This document shows positions 41,712-53,673 of a stretch of 64,000 bases of DNA, piece by piece. The translations under genes were made by a program, and so were the position numbers. A model generated the notes under the pieces. The model saw nothing but the letters and a program-made list of their open reading frames with translations, did no database searches and was not told the origin of the DNA. Within the stretch, counting starts at the first letter, position 1; every line of letters begins with the position of its first letter. The stretch comes from Aquila chrysaetos chrysaetos (Eukaryota > Chordata > Aves > Accipitriformes > Accipitridae), in contig NC_044018.1 of the NCBI RefSeq assembly GCF_900496995.4, positions 27,000,001 through 27,064,000 on the forward strand, written 5' to 3'.

Positions 41712-42773
41712 AGTAACTGACTTGGCAGGTCTTGCCTTTGTTCCATCCCTGCAGCCCAGTCTAGGAAAGAGCATTCCCTGTGGGAGCTGTTAGTCTTGAA
41801 TAATAAAACAGATAACATGCAGAGAAGGCTGAAAAGAGCTGTTGCAGAGGTTAAAGGAGAAACACTAACTTTGAAAAGGAATCCCAGTGGTGGATGTTTA
41901 ATTGGCCCGAATAAAAGGGAACACACTTTCTTGTGGCAAGTTAATACGAGACAGCTCAGCAACCAAGAAAATAACCAGGCATGAAAAGCTTTGTTTTCCA
42001 ATTAGATCAGTTTAGGGAGTTTGATATATGTGCCACATTTCTCCACCATGTCTTGTCCAACTTTTGGTCTCTGTGCAGTTGAGTAGCTCTGGGTTTGAGC
42101 CTGGATTTCTCCTTTGTGGAAGGACTTACAAGGGGCAGAGATGCCAGAAAGAGCCCCCTCCAAGTTTTCCCTTCACAATTTAATTAAAGAGCTTTCTCAT
42201 TTTTGCAAATGTTTCTGCTTACAAGACAGTTGGAGACCCTGAAGAGACCAGGACAAGTTATACAGAGAAGATCCTGCTCCCACATCCCTGCTTCAATATT
42301 ATTCTCTGAGAGAGCTGTTCCCTAGAAAATATGTTGCGCTCATATCTCCAGCCAACATCTGCCCTCAGATCCCCTGCTACACAGATATTGACACAGTCTC
42401 AGTCTTAATGCATTGCTGAACTTCCCACTGAGCAGGAGGAAAATGTAAGGAAGAAAAGGGAGGGATGCATCACTGCCTTCAACTCTACTGGTGCAGATTT
42501 ACAATGCTGTTGAAAAGGTGCTCCAAGATTTGCTTCAAGGAGATCTTGGTTGGTTCCCTAGAAGTAGCTTTAATATATAACTACCCCCATGTAGGAAAGG
42601 CATGGTCTGCACCCTGTGCATGCCCCAGTTTTATCAGTCACTGCCCAGATTTCCTCAAACAATCAGGAAGCTAGAAAAGTACTTGGTAAATGCAAAATAG
42701 AAGGCCACGTAGTCCCTAAGATTGCCTATTAACCAGGGACAGGAAAGTCAAGTGTATGCATCACTCCACCAAG

Positions 42774-42975
42774 CGTGTGGGATAGGGGTTAGAGCACTGG
42801 GACACTGGAGATCTGGTTGTCTCCCCTATACTGCCTCTCATCTGCTCTTCTTTTAGGCAAGTCTCTCCACTTTTCTGTACCTGTAAAGTAGCAATACTAA
42901 TAACACATACCTCTTTTGAAAAGCATTAACATCTGCTAAAGCAATGAAAGTATCTTCATTCATATTAATAATAAT
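42774..42975 (+). mobile_element. Fossil MIR SINE
   Basis: A tRNA-derived head (GATAGGGGTTAGAGCACTGG, Pol III A-box region) is followed by the MIR core: TTTTAGGCAAGTCTCTCCAC, then TTTTCTGTACCTGTAAAGTA and GCAATACTAATAACACATAC with CTC. This is the familiar GGCAAGTCACTTAACCTCTC ... CATCTGTAAAATGG ... ACCTACCTC order of MIR. It predates the bird-mammal split, so some divergence is expected. Confidence 0.75.
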
Positions 42976-43703
42976 AATTGATGGCACCCATCTGGAAGCA
43001 AAAAAGTACAGGAACAGAACAGAAAGTATTTAGCTGGAAATATAGCAGTCAGAAGTGTCTCTGTCATGTGTTGTAAATATGGAAAACAGAATACAAAAGG
43101 CCCATTTAATTCACATGAGATTCCTGATCCCTCATGTACCACGTTTGGTGCTGATTTATTTGAATTAAGATGGCAAGAAAACCTCCTCTTGCTGTTTTTT
43201 GTTGGATTTTTAGTTTAGTTTTCTTTTGTTTTTAATCAAGCTCTTGCTCAAGCCATGTGAGTAAGAATTCAGTAACACATTGTAAATCACAGTTTGCAAG
43301 TTCTGTGACTGCAGATGAGATAGTAAAAGATAATGCTGTATAATTCACATGTGGCTTGTTCGTCATTCAGGCACCACATGTCAGATTCTCCCTATGCACA
43401 GCTGACTGTGAGCAGAAAAGTTGGTAGAGATTGCAAAGAACATAATTTTAAAGTCCTGGTTATTAGAATCCTTTGGTTATTGCTGAAACAACTCAGAATC
43501 TTATGAGTACAAGCCTAAATCATTTTTTTAACCATCTTTGAGTCAAAGTCAATTTACCATGGAACTGTTTCAAAAGAGGAGCTGACAAAGAAAACAGAAG
43601 AAATACAGAGTCAGCAACCCAACCTTTTCCAAGTAAATGGTAGATAAAATTGTATTCCAAAATGGAAGTGTCTGACATCCCTTTATGATAACAAAAGATT
43701 TCT

Positions 43704-43728
43704 CAAAGATTCACATCCCAATTAAACA
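43704..43728 (+). repeat. 25-bp direct repeat, copy 2
   Basis: Identical to 41687-41711. The 1,992 bp between the copies holds the fossil MIR and otherwise unique-looking sequence. Confidence 0.9.
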
Positions 43729-43960
43729 TCCCAGTAAAACTTTTTCCATTATTTTAAACATTATTTTAAAGGTGTCAGGGATTGTCACTGACTACAGTTG
43801 CTCAGACAAGGTCTATAGCAGAGCCATTGTCCTAAACCCACTTTGTAGTCTTTGGAGAGAAATAGGTGAATTGCAATCCAAAAGAACAATTTCTCAGTGT
43901 TGTCCCTTAAGAAAGTCTCAGTTCGGGTGTCTACATCATAGATGTAACTCACAGCACTCA

Positions 43961-44003
43961 CGTATATATTATATATATGTGTGTATATATATATATATAT
44001 ATA
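43961..44003 (+). repeat. (TA)n/(TG) microsatellite
   Basis: Nearly pure alternating TA with a TGTGTG insert. Confidence 0.92.
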
Positions 44004-46227
44004 AAAAATAAAAAGAGGCCCCAAATTGTCTGACAATTGACTCATAATATAAGACTAAGTACTGTTCTATAGTCCTGTAGGTGCCCGTATGCAAAATAAA
44101 CAGCTGTGCTCTCCTGTGCAGCTGTAAAGGACTGGTTTCTTATTCCTGGAGATACCTGAGCTCTTCATTCAGCTCCATTTATATTACCTACCTAATCACT
44201 CAACCCAAATGCGTATTTACCTAAAAGCCTAAACAGGCCACTGCAGAAGGAAGAGTCGTGGGGTTGCAAAGGACGTCAGTCAGAACAGCCCTTCAGACAG
44301 ATACACAACAGAACAAGGAACAATCGTCCTTTTCGTTTGAAGGCATTCTTGCCAATGTCTGTCGGAGATCTCTCTAGCTGAGTTTTGTATTGATTGGATG
44401 TATTGGTGTGTTGTCAGCTACCAGACAGCTTTATATGAATTTAATTTTTTGCTTGATCTTGTATCAAAAAAAGCACTAATGCAATCCAAACAAGTATGTT
44501 TTTGACTATCAGCAAGCATCTCCCACCCCTGCTCCCTAACTAATGAATTTGAAACCTTTGGCTAAAATCAGAAAAACTTGACCCAATGAATACTTTGTGG
44601 AAATGGACATCCAGATAAAGGCGAGATGCTCATCAAGTGGTCTTAACTGAAGGAAGACTGTTATGTGAGTTCACAGCTTAGCACATCAGAGAACTTATAA
44701 ATGCTCCACACTTCAGTCAGTCAGAGCTCACCTTGTCTTGGACATCAAAATCACACTCGGAGAACAACGCGCTTCTAAAGGGAAATGAAATCACTGCTGC
44801 AATACTGTTCAGCTCTCAACTCTGACTTCCACTGGGTGAAAACTCCTAAGCCATAGAAGTGGTCACTACTAAAACCCTGATTTTGGCCCAGAATGTGTAG
44901 CAATAGTATTAATATTATAAGTAAGTTAAAGACTAAGAAGCTCTGACCCATAATGTAACATTAATTCTGTACAGAGCTGCTTCTGTTTTTCTAGTTTTCA
45001 GCCCCTTAGACTCTTTCCAGTTGTTAAGGATGTAGAAAGTTTAAACAACTTTATAAAGAACAAAGCTCTTGTGTCCTAAATGGTAATGGAATAGTCTTTA
45101 TAGAAATAGATATAGCTATAGGAATAGGTATATATTTAATATAATTTAATATAATTACATACACATTGTATTATATAATCTGTGTGCATATATTATGTAT
45201 AAATATATATAAAATAACAGGTATTTGATAGGACCAAGCAAAAGAACAAAAAGCCCTGTATTAGGTACCACTGGAGAAGGGCTTACCCGAACAAGTTTAC
45301 ATGAAAACACACATATACACTTATCCAGAGCATGCAGAAGGTGTGATGCCACTATACTTCCTTTCAAACAGAGGAATGACCAGTGAGGGATTTATGGAGA
45401 ATAAAAAACACTATTTCTCCTTTCTAGTATATTTTGAGTAGAGTATTAGCATTTGGAACTATGATTTGCAGGCACGATTTTTATTAGTAGTGTAGGTGGT
45501 TCACCAGCTGCAACTTAAGAAGTCACAAAATAGAAGTATTTTTGCAAAATGTCTGTACTAAAAAATGAAATGCAACAAAATCTATCCATAATTATTGGTG
45601 ATCTTTTGCTTTTACCATTAAAAGAATATATGAAATCAGTGTCATTTTGTCATGTGTCTCAAGCAAAATCACAGCAGAAGAAAATAGTATTACAGGTTTA
45701 TTATGTCTCAAAATATAGAAATATATTCCAACAGCATATTTCAAAGAATAATATAACAATAATCTTCAGTTTCTTATTCTCAAAATGGTACACCATTATT
45801 TAAAAATATATTACTTAATGTACCCCAAATTTAGTTTCCATCAGATTCCATTTAGAATAAATTGAGTTCAAAAAAGCATGTCCACCTACCCAATTTATAC
45901 AGAAACCAGTAACTTTTTTGAAGACAACCCAGGAATTTAACTGTTCCAAAATGGTAATTCAGTTGGAGACATTGTATTTTGCTATACACGCTTGTGCATG
46001 AACTGCAACTAAACATAGATATGTAGGTAATGTCAGTATAAAATAGAGATGGAAGTGTAAAATGGAACTGTTGTATTAAGGGGAAAGTGTTAGCAAGACT
46101 GAACTGAAAACTGTTAATTTTTCAAAAAAACTGAGTGTATGCATAATAAGGATTTATGTATTACTCCAATAGCAGGATAAAATAAATTAGTTTCTGCAAA
46201 AAAGACAGTTGCACATTCACATGAATA

Positions 46228-46248
46228 CACACAGTCACACACACACAC
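46228..46248 (+). repeat. Short (CA)n run
   Basis: CACAGTCACACACACACAC; short CA microsatellite. Confidence 0.8.
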
Positions 46249-47299
46249 TGATTTTATCAGTCTGTAATAATCTGAGTTTTCTGAAATGTGCTTTAAATAA
46301 CCAGAGAAGTCAGAGTTTACATGAATAGACTGTGTAAGGAGAAACCAGTATGTCGTATTCATTTTTTAACAACTCTCCGAGAACTGTTTAAATGAAGCAT
46401 TTTTAACCAAGACAATTCGTGATAAAAGCATATATTATAATTAGCCATGTAATAAAGAGAAAACAGAGTTTCTGTTTTCCCATTTTCATAACACTAATAC
46501 AAAGGGGTGTCCAAAGACATTAAGTGCGGCTAATTCAAAAGAAGCATATGGGTGGTTGGAATGATAATCTGTAATTAGTTGTGCAGTTCACAACCACAGG
46601 ATTTCATCTGAGGCCAAAAATTTGGGGAGATTAAAAATTATTTATATGGATTTAAGAATTTCCAAAAATTATGATAGTTAATACTAAAAAAAAAAGAAAT
46701 ATATCCCATCTTAAGTCTCACAATTTAAACCAATCTCCACCTGATAGAAAAGCAGATGGGACCAAAACTAGGCTGGAAATTACCCAACAGCTCATTATGA
46801 AAGGTGTTTTTCATCTTTACCTGAAAACAGCCAGCATCAGGGACAAGATTTTTGATTAAACAGGTGATGACTGCTGTATCCCCTGTGTCTTTGCTCGCAC
46901 ACTCAGAAAACACATCCAAAAGTAGGAGCTATATAAAGCAAAGCCCTTCCATACCCTATCTTCTGTATATTTTGTGTATATAGTAACATGTATGTAATGG
47001 GAAGGCTTGTGTGGTTTTTTTGTTTGATTTTGCTTTGTGCTGTAATTATAAAAATATTTACCAGAGCAGTGTAATAGATAATAGACTGATATGATTTGAG
47101 GTAAGAATGTTGTAGCTCAATTTTTAGTGTTAACTTGGAAAGTCAGAGAGAGAGGCGAGAGTCTGTCTCCACAGAATTCCCAAAGCTTTGAGCCTTTTGA
47201 AACTCTGCAGCCCACAAGCCAAGAAGTAACATACACCTCCAGTTACACTCATCTTGTTAAAGAAAATAGTTATAACAATTATGTGCAATCTTTTCACTT

Positions 47300-47863
47300 C
47301 TATTTTCTATCTACTATTTATTTACTTAAGCACTGTTCAACATTTCACTTTTTCTAATGGAGCAGAACTTCTAAAAGAAAAAATATGTTTAGCCAAGCAG
47401 TTTTGTTTAGTTTTTTTTTCTGTGCCTTTTTCTAAATAAATATCCTGCCACAGTTTTCATTGGCACGATATGACCAAATGTATTTTAGTTCTTTTAACAA
47501 TAAGAAGCAGTTACAGAAGTTCTGGAGTTTCTAGCTTTAAAAAAATCTATAAAAAGGCTTTACTTTAAACTATCAAAATTGAATGAAATAGATTCCAGTA
47601 TGGTCAACTGAAAAATTAGTTTGTGAAGTTCTGCTGCATAGCAAGGTGACCCATAAAATAAATGGTTCTGAAATTTTGCCTATACAAAAGGAACTATATA
47701 CTTTTAAATAAATAAAAACTACTATATACATTACACTGTACATTTAAATGAGAGATGACATGAAATGGAATAAATTTAGGACTGCCTTTTCATCAGCAAG
47801 GCTCATATCTTGACTTTATTACAATTCTGAATAAACCCCTCTGCTTTAGATTATTTTTTTATT
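47300..47863 (-). other. Probable BMP5 3' untranslated region, long form
   Basis: If the distal hexamer at 47317-47322 is used, the 3' UTR extends about 560 nt below the stop codon. On the BMP5 strand the region is AU-rich. It holds a UUAUUUAUU-type AU-rich nonamer (47705-47716) and a UGUAUAUA Pumilio-type element (47723-47730). The true end cannot be seen from sequence alone; it could also stop at the proximal hexamer at 47815-47820. Confidence 0.35.
47815..47820 (-). promoter_or_regulatory. Candidate BMP5 poly(A) signal
   Basis: TTTATT on the plus strand gives AATAAA on the BMP5 strand about 44 nt after the stop codon. Cleavage would fall near 47790-47805, giving a very short 3' UTR. I recall a short-UTR transcript form in mammalian BMP5 as well, but that is memory, not evidence here. 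Other AATAAA hexamers lie directly after the stop (47858-47863, probably too close) and at 47317-47322. No GU-rich downstream element is obvious. Confidence 0.4.
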
Positions 47864-48013
47864 CTAGTGGCAGCCACATGAACGCACCACCATATTCCTG
47901 TATTTTTTTAAAATAACATTGGAACTGTCATCAAAGTAGAGCACGGAGATTGCATTCAGTTTTGTTGGTGCACAGCATGGCTTTGGTACGTGATCAGGGA
48001 ACATCAAGTGAAC
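47864..48013 (-). CDS. BMP5: BMP5 exon 7: C-terminus and stop codon
   Basis: The coding part of the last exon is 150 nt: 49 codons plus a TAG stop at 47864-47866. It starts after a good acceptor (TTTATCTGTCTTTCAG, intron bases from 48014 up). It reads [20 protein letters not shown], then [18 protein letters not shown], then [11 protein letters not shown]. It supplies cysteines 4-7: the adjacent CC pair, one of which makes the interchain disulphide of the dimer, and the terminal CGCH. MFPDHV is the BMP5-like variant; BMP7 has INPETV at this place. The growth factor domain encoded by exons 4-7 is complete and looks functional. Confidence 0.98.
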
Positions 48014-50486
48014 CTGAAAGACAGATAAATACATAGCTCATACATCAAACAGAGAGGTACAAGGACAACATCAGTGCAAAACGTGTCTTTGCAATTCAGA
48101 GAGTACTGTGGTCGCAGATTTTCCTCAGTTAGCAACTTTAAAGCACAGCTTACCTCCAGAACGTTGCTTTGATTTCAATTGCATGGGCAGAGTTATACAA
48201 TAATAGCAGATGGAGAGATAAATGAGGAGGAGCAGCCAAGACAGAAAGTCAGTTTTCAGATGAAATTTAGAAACAAGTTGGAGTTAGGCGGCTGCTCAGG
48301 AAAACACTTAAACACATTGTCAGTACCATCTCTGCTGAGGACAGTGCTTAACACGAAGCACAGGCTCAAGTCCCGGGTCTCACCGGGACCCCAGCATGTG
48401 CTAAAATGCTTTCCTGTGTCAGGGTCTCAGCGTGGAGGAAAGTCTGTTGCAGACAGCAAAGGCTGTGCAGGCAAAGGCTCATACTGAAGCTGTTTTCAGC
48501 CTATGAAACGGTAAGATGTGGGCTCTCAGACAGCATGAGTGCATTTTAAGGTCCTATCTGGGTATCCGTGGATCCAATTCTACTTCCACTGAAGTCAAAA
48601 TCAATTCATAAGCTGGGTGCCAGCTGGACAGGACGTTTGGGGAAAGGGCTGAGGCAGAGAAGGCTTTATGTTCACCAGGCTGAAATATATCAATGAAAGG
48701 TTAAAGAGAAGGAAAGGAGTTTTGAACAGCATCCCAGAACGAACAAGATCTAGTGGAAATATCTGAAAATGGGGGAAATACAAGTTCTTTGTACTTGAAA
48801 GAAGGTTGGATGTAATATTCTACACATGCTGAAGACTTGGAAACTGGGGAGGCCAGAAAAGAGGGAGTTGTAATAGAGAGGGCAAGAGATTATTAAGGCA
48901 TGGATGAAGACTTCAGCAGTAATAGGTTTCATTTGTATGTTAAGTCTTTGTAAATCTGTTAGAGCCATCTGTCTTGCAGTGATATAAGCCCAGAGCCTTT
49001 GCCAGACAACAGAGAACAGTCTATCAGGAAACGATTTTTACATAACTGTTACCATGAGAAGTACTTTTGAAATGAGCAATAATAAATCCTGAAGTAGCAG
49101 TTTAGTAAGGGTTTAGACACACATTTAAAAACAGTTTAACAAATGAATAGCAAAGCACTGGAGAAAAAAATGATTGTGCCTTGCCTAGGCAGATGTTTGC
49201 CCTGCCATAACTCCTGGTCCCACCAGCCCCTGCCACCCCAGCTGGAAGCTCCATGGCCCCGTTAGCCCTGCACGACAGCGACGCTCACAGCCTTCTCAAG
49301 CGTGAGCCTGGAAGTCAGCGCGAGTCAACCTGCTGATCACTGACTCACATGACTGGGAGGTCGACGCTACTCCAACACCTGGTCTAAGGGTGATGGGAAG
49401 TGAGAGAGGAGAAGAAAGCTTATAGAAATCATTAAATGCAGTTGGTCTTGTATTTGTATGCATCTCTATCATCTGTCTGCCTAAGTTCAGTCTCAGAAAA
49501 AGAAAAGGGAGAGAGGTACTGGCCCAGCATTTCTCCTATTCTTGTTACAAAAGAAAAGAAAAAGAGTCAGTAAAGTTTGGAGGGGTACCAAGGAACAATC
49601 ACTTCCCAACGCAAAGACTGGGCTTTTTTAGAATGGTGTAATCAGTATGGCTGGGAGATGATTACATATGGATTAGGGTGGGGTGTATGAATAATTGTTT
49701 CCCAAGCCATCCCCATGTGCACACCTTGTGTAAATCTGAATTTTGTATAATTTGAACCAGAAAGCATTCAACTACTGTTATCTCATCTAATTTATGTGCA
49801 GTTAAAATTTAATTAGCCTCATGGTTTTTTGGCTGCACAACTGAATGCATGTACAGTACATGCAGAGGGAAACACACAATACCAAAAAGGCCATAAAAAG
49901 GAGGGAAAATTTAAGTATCCAATTTAAAAAATAGGACAAGCTACACAAATTTCTTAACAATGGGAAATTAACCATTTTTGGAAAGGATAGACACACAAGA
50001 GAAAGTAGCACTGGGCCACTTATTTAACAGTCCATAATGGCAGGAGGAAACTCTAACCTGGGGATCTTACTGATATTGGCAACTTTTTTGGACAAAGTTT
50101 GCAAAATGCTAAATTATTGCTTTGCTGACCTATTTCTTTTCAGCTCAGGACTGCATATATGCTGTTCTTCATCATCTCCTAGGCACATTACTATATTCCT
50201 TGCCAATTAGCATTTGCTGTTCCTTTCACCTGTACCCCTTACCACACTTCTATTTATTTCCAGCTCTGACATTTTCCCTTCTTTTTCTAAATCTTGCTGA
50301 TTTCAGTTCTGGTATAGAGGAATAATGTTGCATTGGTGGCTGGACTTGGAGTAGGTGCATAAATGAAATGTTGAATGGAAAGGAAAAGGTCTCAGCACAT
50401 GATGAGGTTTTAAAAATGTCCCGTTTGTGGAAATACTTGGCAATTTTCACAAGCAGAATTTGTTTTCTATCAGAAAGAAATCAAAC

Positions 50487-50509
50487 TTTGTTTGTTTGTT
50501 TGTTTGTTT
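50487..50509 (+). repeat. (TTTG)n microsatellite
   Basis: Five to six tetranucleotide copies in BMP5 intron 6. Confidence 0.92.
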
Positions 50510-50657
50510 CTGGGTTTTTTTGGTGTGGGGTTTTGGTTTGCAGGGAGTCCCAGAAGAGTAGTAGTTGCACTCATTTCTGAAGGGGGAAAGGTTTTTCAGG
50601 CCCAGATTTTTCACGTCAAAATCAAAGAAAAAGATCATCATCCATGGAGACTCATCA

Positions 50658-50760
50658 GCATAGTCTGATGGTCAGGATACTTTCCTATCACCAGCTTAGA
50701 TTAGAGGGAGCCTTAAACCCGTGTTTCTCTATTGCAGTTGAGTGCCTTGACCTTTCCAGC
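50658..50760 (+). mobile_element. Possible tRNA-derived SINE remnant
   Basis: TAGTCTGATGGTCAGGATAC resembles the D-arm and A box of a Glu/Asp-type tRNA. The B box is not well kept. It lies within BMP5 intron 6. Confidence 0.3.
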
Positions 50761-51536
50761 AACTAATTAGGGATGGCAACCCTTTCCTGTTCTGATTCTG
50801 TACTCCCACTCCCTCCTTCTGTATTCTCTCTCGTTCCTCTGCTTCTTAATCATTCTACTAATACTGATGCTGTTCAGAGCCAGTTCTTCAGCTGGCACAG
50901 GTGAAAAATCATGACCAGACATCAGACTCACAGCATTACATTTAGGCACAGTCTCAAGGTCTTGATTTCTGTAGCTGAATGCTGCTGGGGTAGAGGAGGC
51001 CTAGCCAGCTTCTTCAACTAAGATCATCTTTTTGGCTGCTCCAGCTGATGCACAGGACTAACATAAGAAATAGCAGAGGCAGAAAGCTGGCTGCAAATCC
51101 CCTTTTACATGTACCAGGCAGAGCAACAGATCCAAACACACTTATTTATAAATTGCATTTGTTAGCCAGGCATGACTGAACACAACTTCTTAAATGCAAA
51201 TGCATCTGCTTGCAAAGCTTCACACTAAATTACAGTTTAACTATCTCTGCCAACAGTTGACAACAGAGGTCCACAGAGTGGCCAAGCATCAACATTTCTG
51301 GAAGGTATAGCATGTAGATGTTAACATGGAGCTTCAATAAGCTGCAAAAAACTCTTGGAAGTGGGACCAGGGGGCCCCTTTTGTTCCTGTCTACACAGTT
51401 CTCCAGTAATATGACACAGTTGTCTTGTGTGTTATTGCATTTGAAATGGAAAAGAAACCTACCACACAGGCTGCTCTGGACAGTTCATCCTCTCTCCAGC
51501 ATCATCATCAAAGAATGTCTTTGAAATGGGTTATCA

Positions 51537-51761
<225 letters not shown>

Positions 51762-53596
51762 CTAAAACAAGAACAAATAAACCCACTGAATTATTTTTTT
51801 TTCTCACTCAGAGAATTTAAAACTCTATCAAACTAACTAAGACTTGTCCAAGGACAAAATGAACTTCACAATGTGGCATGTTAAATTACTTTTTCTGCCA
51901 AAAAAAAAAAGTAGTATTTGCTTTGCTCATGCAAAACTCAGATGAAAATTAAACTAAACTTAGAAATCTGTACTGAATATCAACTAATGAGGCTATAAGG
52001 GGAATTAAAGGTCCAAATATGTTTGTCAAAATACTTTTCTTCCCAGACTGAAAATCTTGAGCATTTCTTGGTGCAACAAAAGTAATTAAAATGCATGCTT
52101 TTTCTTCAGCATACTCAATACCATTAATTGTATTATTGCGTGAGACTGAGGGTTGCTAGAGATTACCCGTTGGAATGTCACTGAATCATGCATTTTGAGT
52201 ATTTCTAGCAACACAGCATGGGGAGAAGACCACAAGAGGGAAAATATTTTAAAAGGTTAATGAAAGCTATATGTTTAGTTTGCTGAATTCCTCCTTTGCC
52301 AGGCAAAGGTAATGGAGGTGCTGTGGGAAGGGCAGGGAGGATCAAGTACCTACTTCTTGGGTTTTGTTTCTGTTTATCTCATTTCACCCTGAGTTTCACT
52401 GATCAAATATTGTACAGTGTAGCTTTGGCTTTCCAACTGAAACTTTGAATTCTTCAGACATTTTTTGTGAAAAACATAGATTTTCTTTTCTCTATAGCCA
52501 CCTTGAATGACTGATCTGAGAGCCTTGCACATCTTGGGGCATACTAGAATTTACTGTTTCAAAAATGAAAAAAATGTTGGTATCTGGAAAAATCTGTGAT
52601 CTACAGACAGACAATGGCTCACTTGTTCAGTAGCCTGAGTTCAAGTCAATACCATAAGACTGCTCTGTGCCCACGAACAGGGTGATTATGCTCTGCAGAC
52701 TTAGGAAAACAGTCTCTGCCTACTTCTTCAGGCTGCTGTGAGGATAAATATACTACAAAATATCAGGCAGAGTAATGATGCCATATGAGAATCTGAGCTA
52801 GATATATAAAGGATAAGCTGTCACTAAAGAGCACACTTTTTCTTCTTATAGACTTGTTCTGCTCATGGAGAATTGTTTTACAATAATTCAGAGAAATGTG
52901 AAATGCACAGACAGCCATCTCTGAGTTCTTACCTACATATGCAATAGGTCTAGGTTATAGGTTGCTGATGGCCTTCTTGTTCTTTCTTTATAGAGAGCTC
53001 CTTGCTTTCTGGAAAAAAAACCTAGATTGATCTCTATTTTCTTTTCTCATAATGTCCTGCCTCTGTCTTTATGACCTTTTACTACAAGTACCTTCTTCTT
53101 TTGTTACTGTATGGCAGGATGAGTTTTTCCCAGAAATTATATAAACTTAGCTATGGTGTTATAAAGACCACTGAGCAGTGATCCAAAGTCTAGTTCTCTA
53201 CAGACTCTACCCCCGTGAAATCTCTCTGACCTGCAGTAGACAGCACTGAACCAGGGAGAATTCAAGGGTAAATTTCAAAAGTTCCATTGCTCAGTGTGGG
53301 GATTTTGATCTCATTTACCACAGATCTATTCATATCTTGAGTAAGTGTCCAGATTTATCTTTATGTGAATGAATCCAGATTGTAAAGCCATTAATGTATG
53401 CAAAATCTTTGCAAGAACAGCAGCCAAAAAAGGTAAAGCGATAGTGATAGGGATTCATTACAAAATGCCTTTAAAGAATTTGTCTCTCATCAGTGCAATA
53501 CCAATTACCATGAAGAAAACAGACTATAAATAATGGGGGACTGTAAAATACATTGTCCCAATTTGAACTGATAGGCAACAGCATTTATAATCATAC
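51762..53596 (-). other. BMP5 intron 5 (1,835 bp)
   Basis: This intron lies between exons 5 and 6 with a GTATGA donor and a TTTTAG acceptor. It contains a possible fossil MIR-like SINE (about 52610-52790); the rest is unique-looking AT-rich sequence. Confidence 0.92.
52610..52790 (+). mobile_element. Possible fossil MIR-like SINE
   Basis: GCCTGAGTTCAAGTC resembles a decayed B box, followed by a GACTTAGGAAAACAGTCTCT segment and GGCTGCTGTGAGGATAAA, which resembles MIR's GGTTGTTGTGAGGATTAAA. Weaker than the copy at 42774. Confidence 0.4.
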
Positions 53597-53673
53597 CTGC
53601 CATCCTAAGTCTCGGAAACTCACGTAAAGTTCATGTTTCTTACATGCTTGCTTTTGCTCGCTTGTATTATAAT
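53597..53673 (-). CDS. BMP5: BMP5 exon 5: start of cystine-knot domain
   Basis: This 77-nt exon is flanked by a strong acceptor (TTTTCTTCCTGTAG) and a GTATGA donor (53591-53596). The first two bases complete Asp with the final G of exon 4. It then reads [17 protein letters not shown] followed by SFRDLGWQ and ends in phase 0. It carries the first of the seven conserved cysteines (ACKKH) and the tryptophan-bearing SFRDLGWQ segment typical of the BMP5/6/7 subgroup. NTS is a potential N-glycosylation sequon. Frame continuity with exons 4 and 6 is exact, which supports a functional gene rather than a pseudogene. Confidence 0.97.

Larger units (their letters stand above)
37123..47299. other. Non-coding region between the solo LTR and BMP5
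   Basis: Contains the GC-rich pocket, the fossil MIR, the 25-bp repeat pair and AT-rich simple repeats. No exon with credible splice sites and coding pattern was recognised on either strand. Confidence 0.65.
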
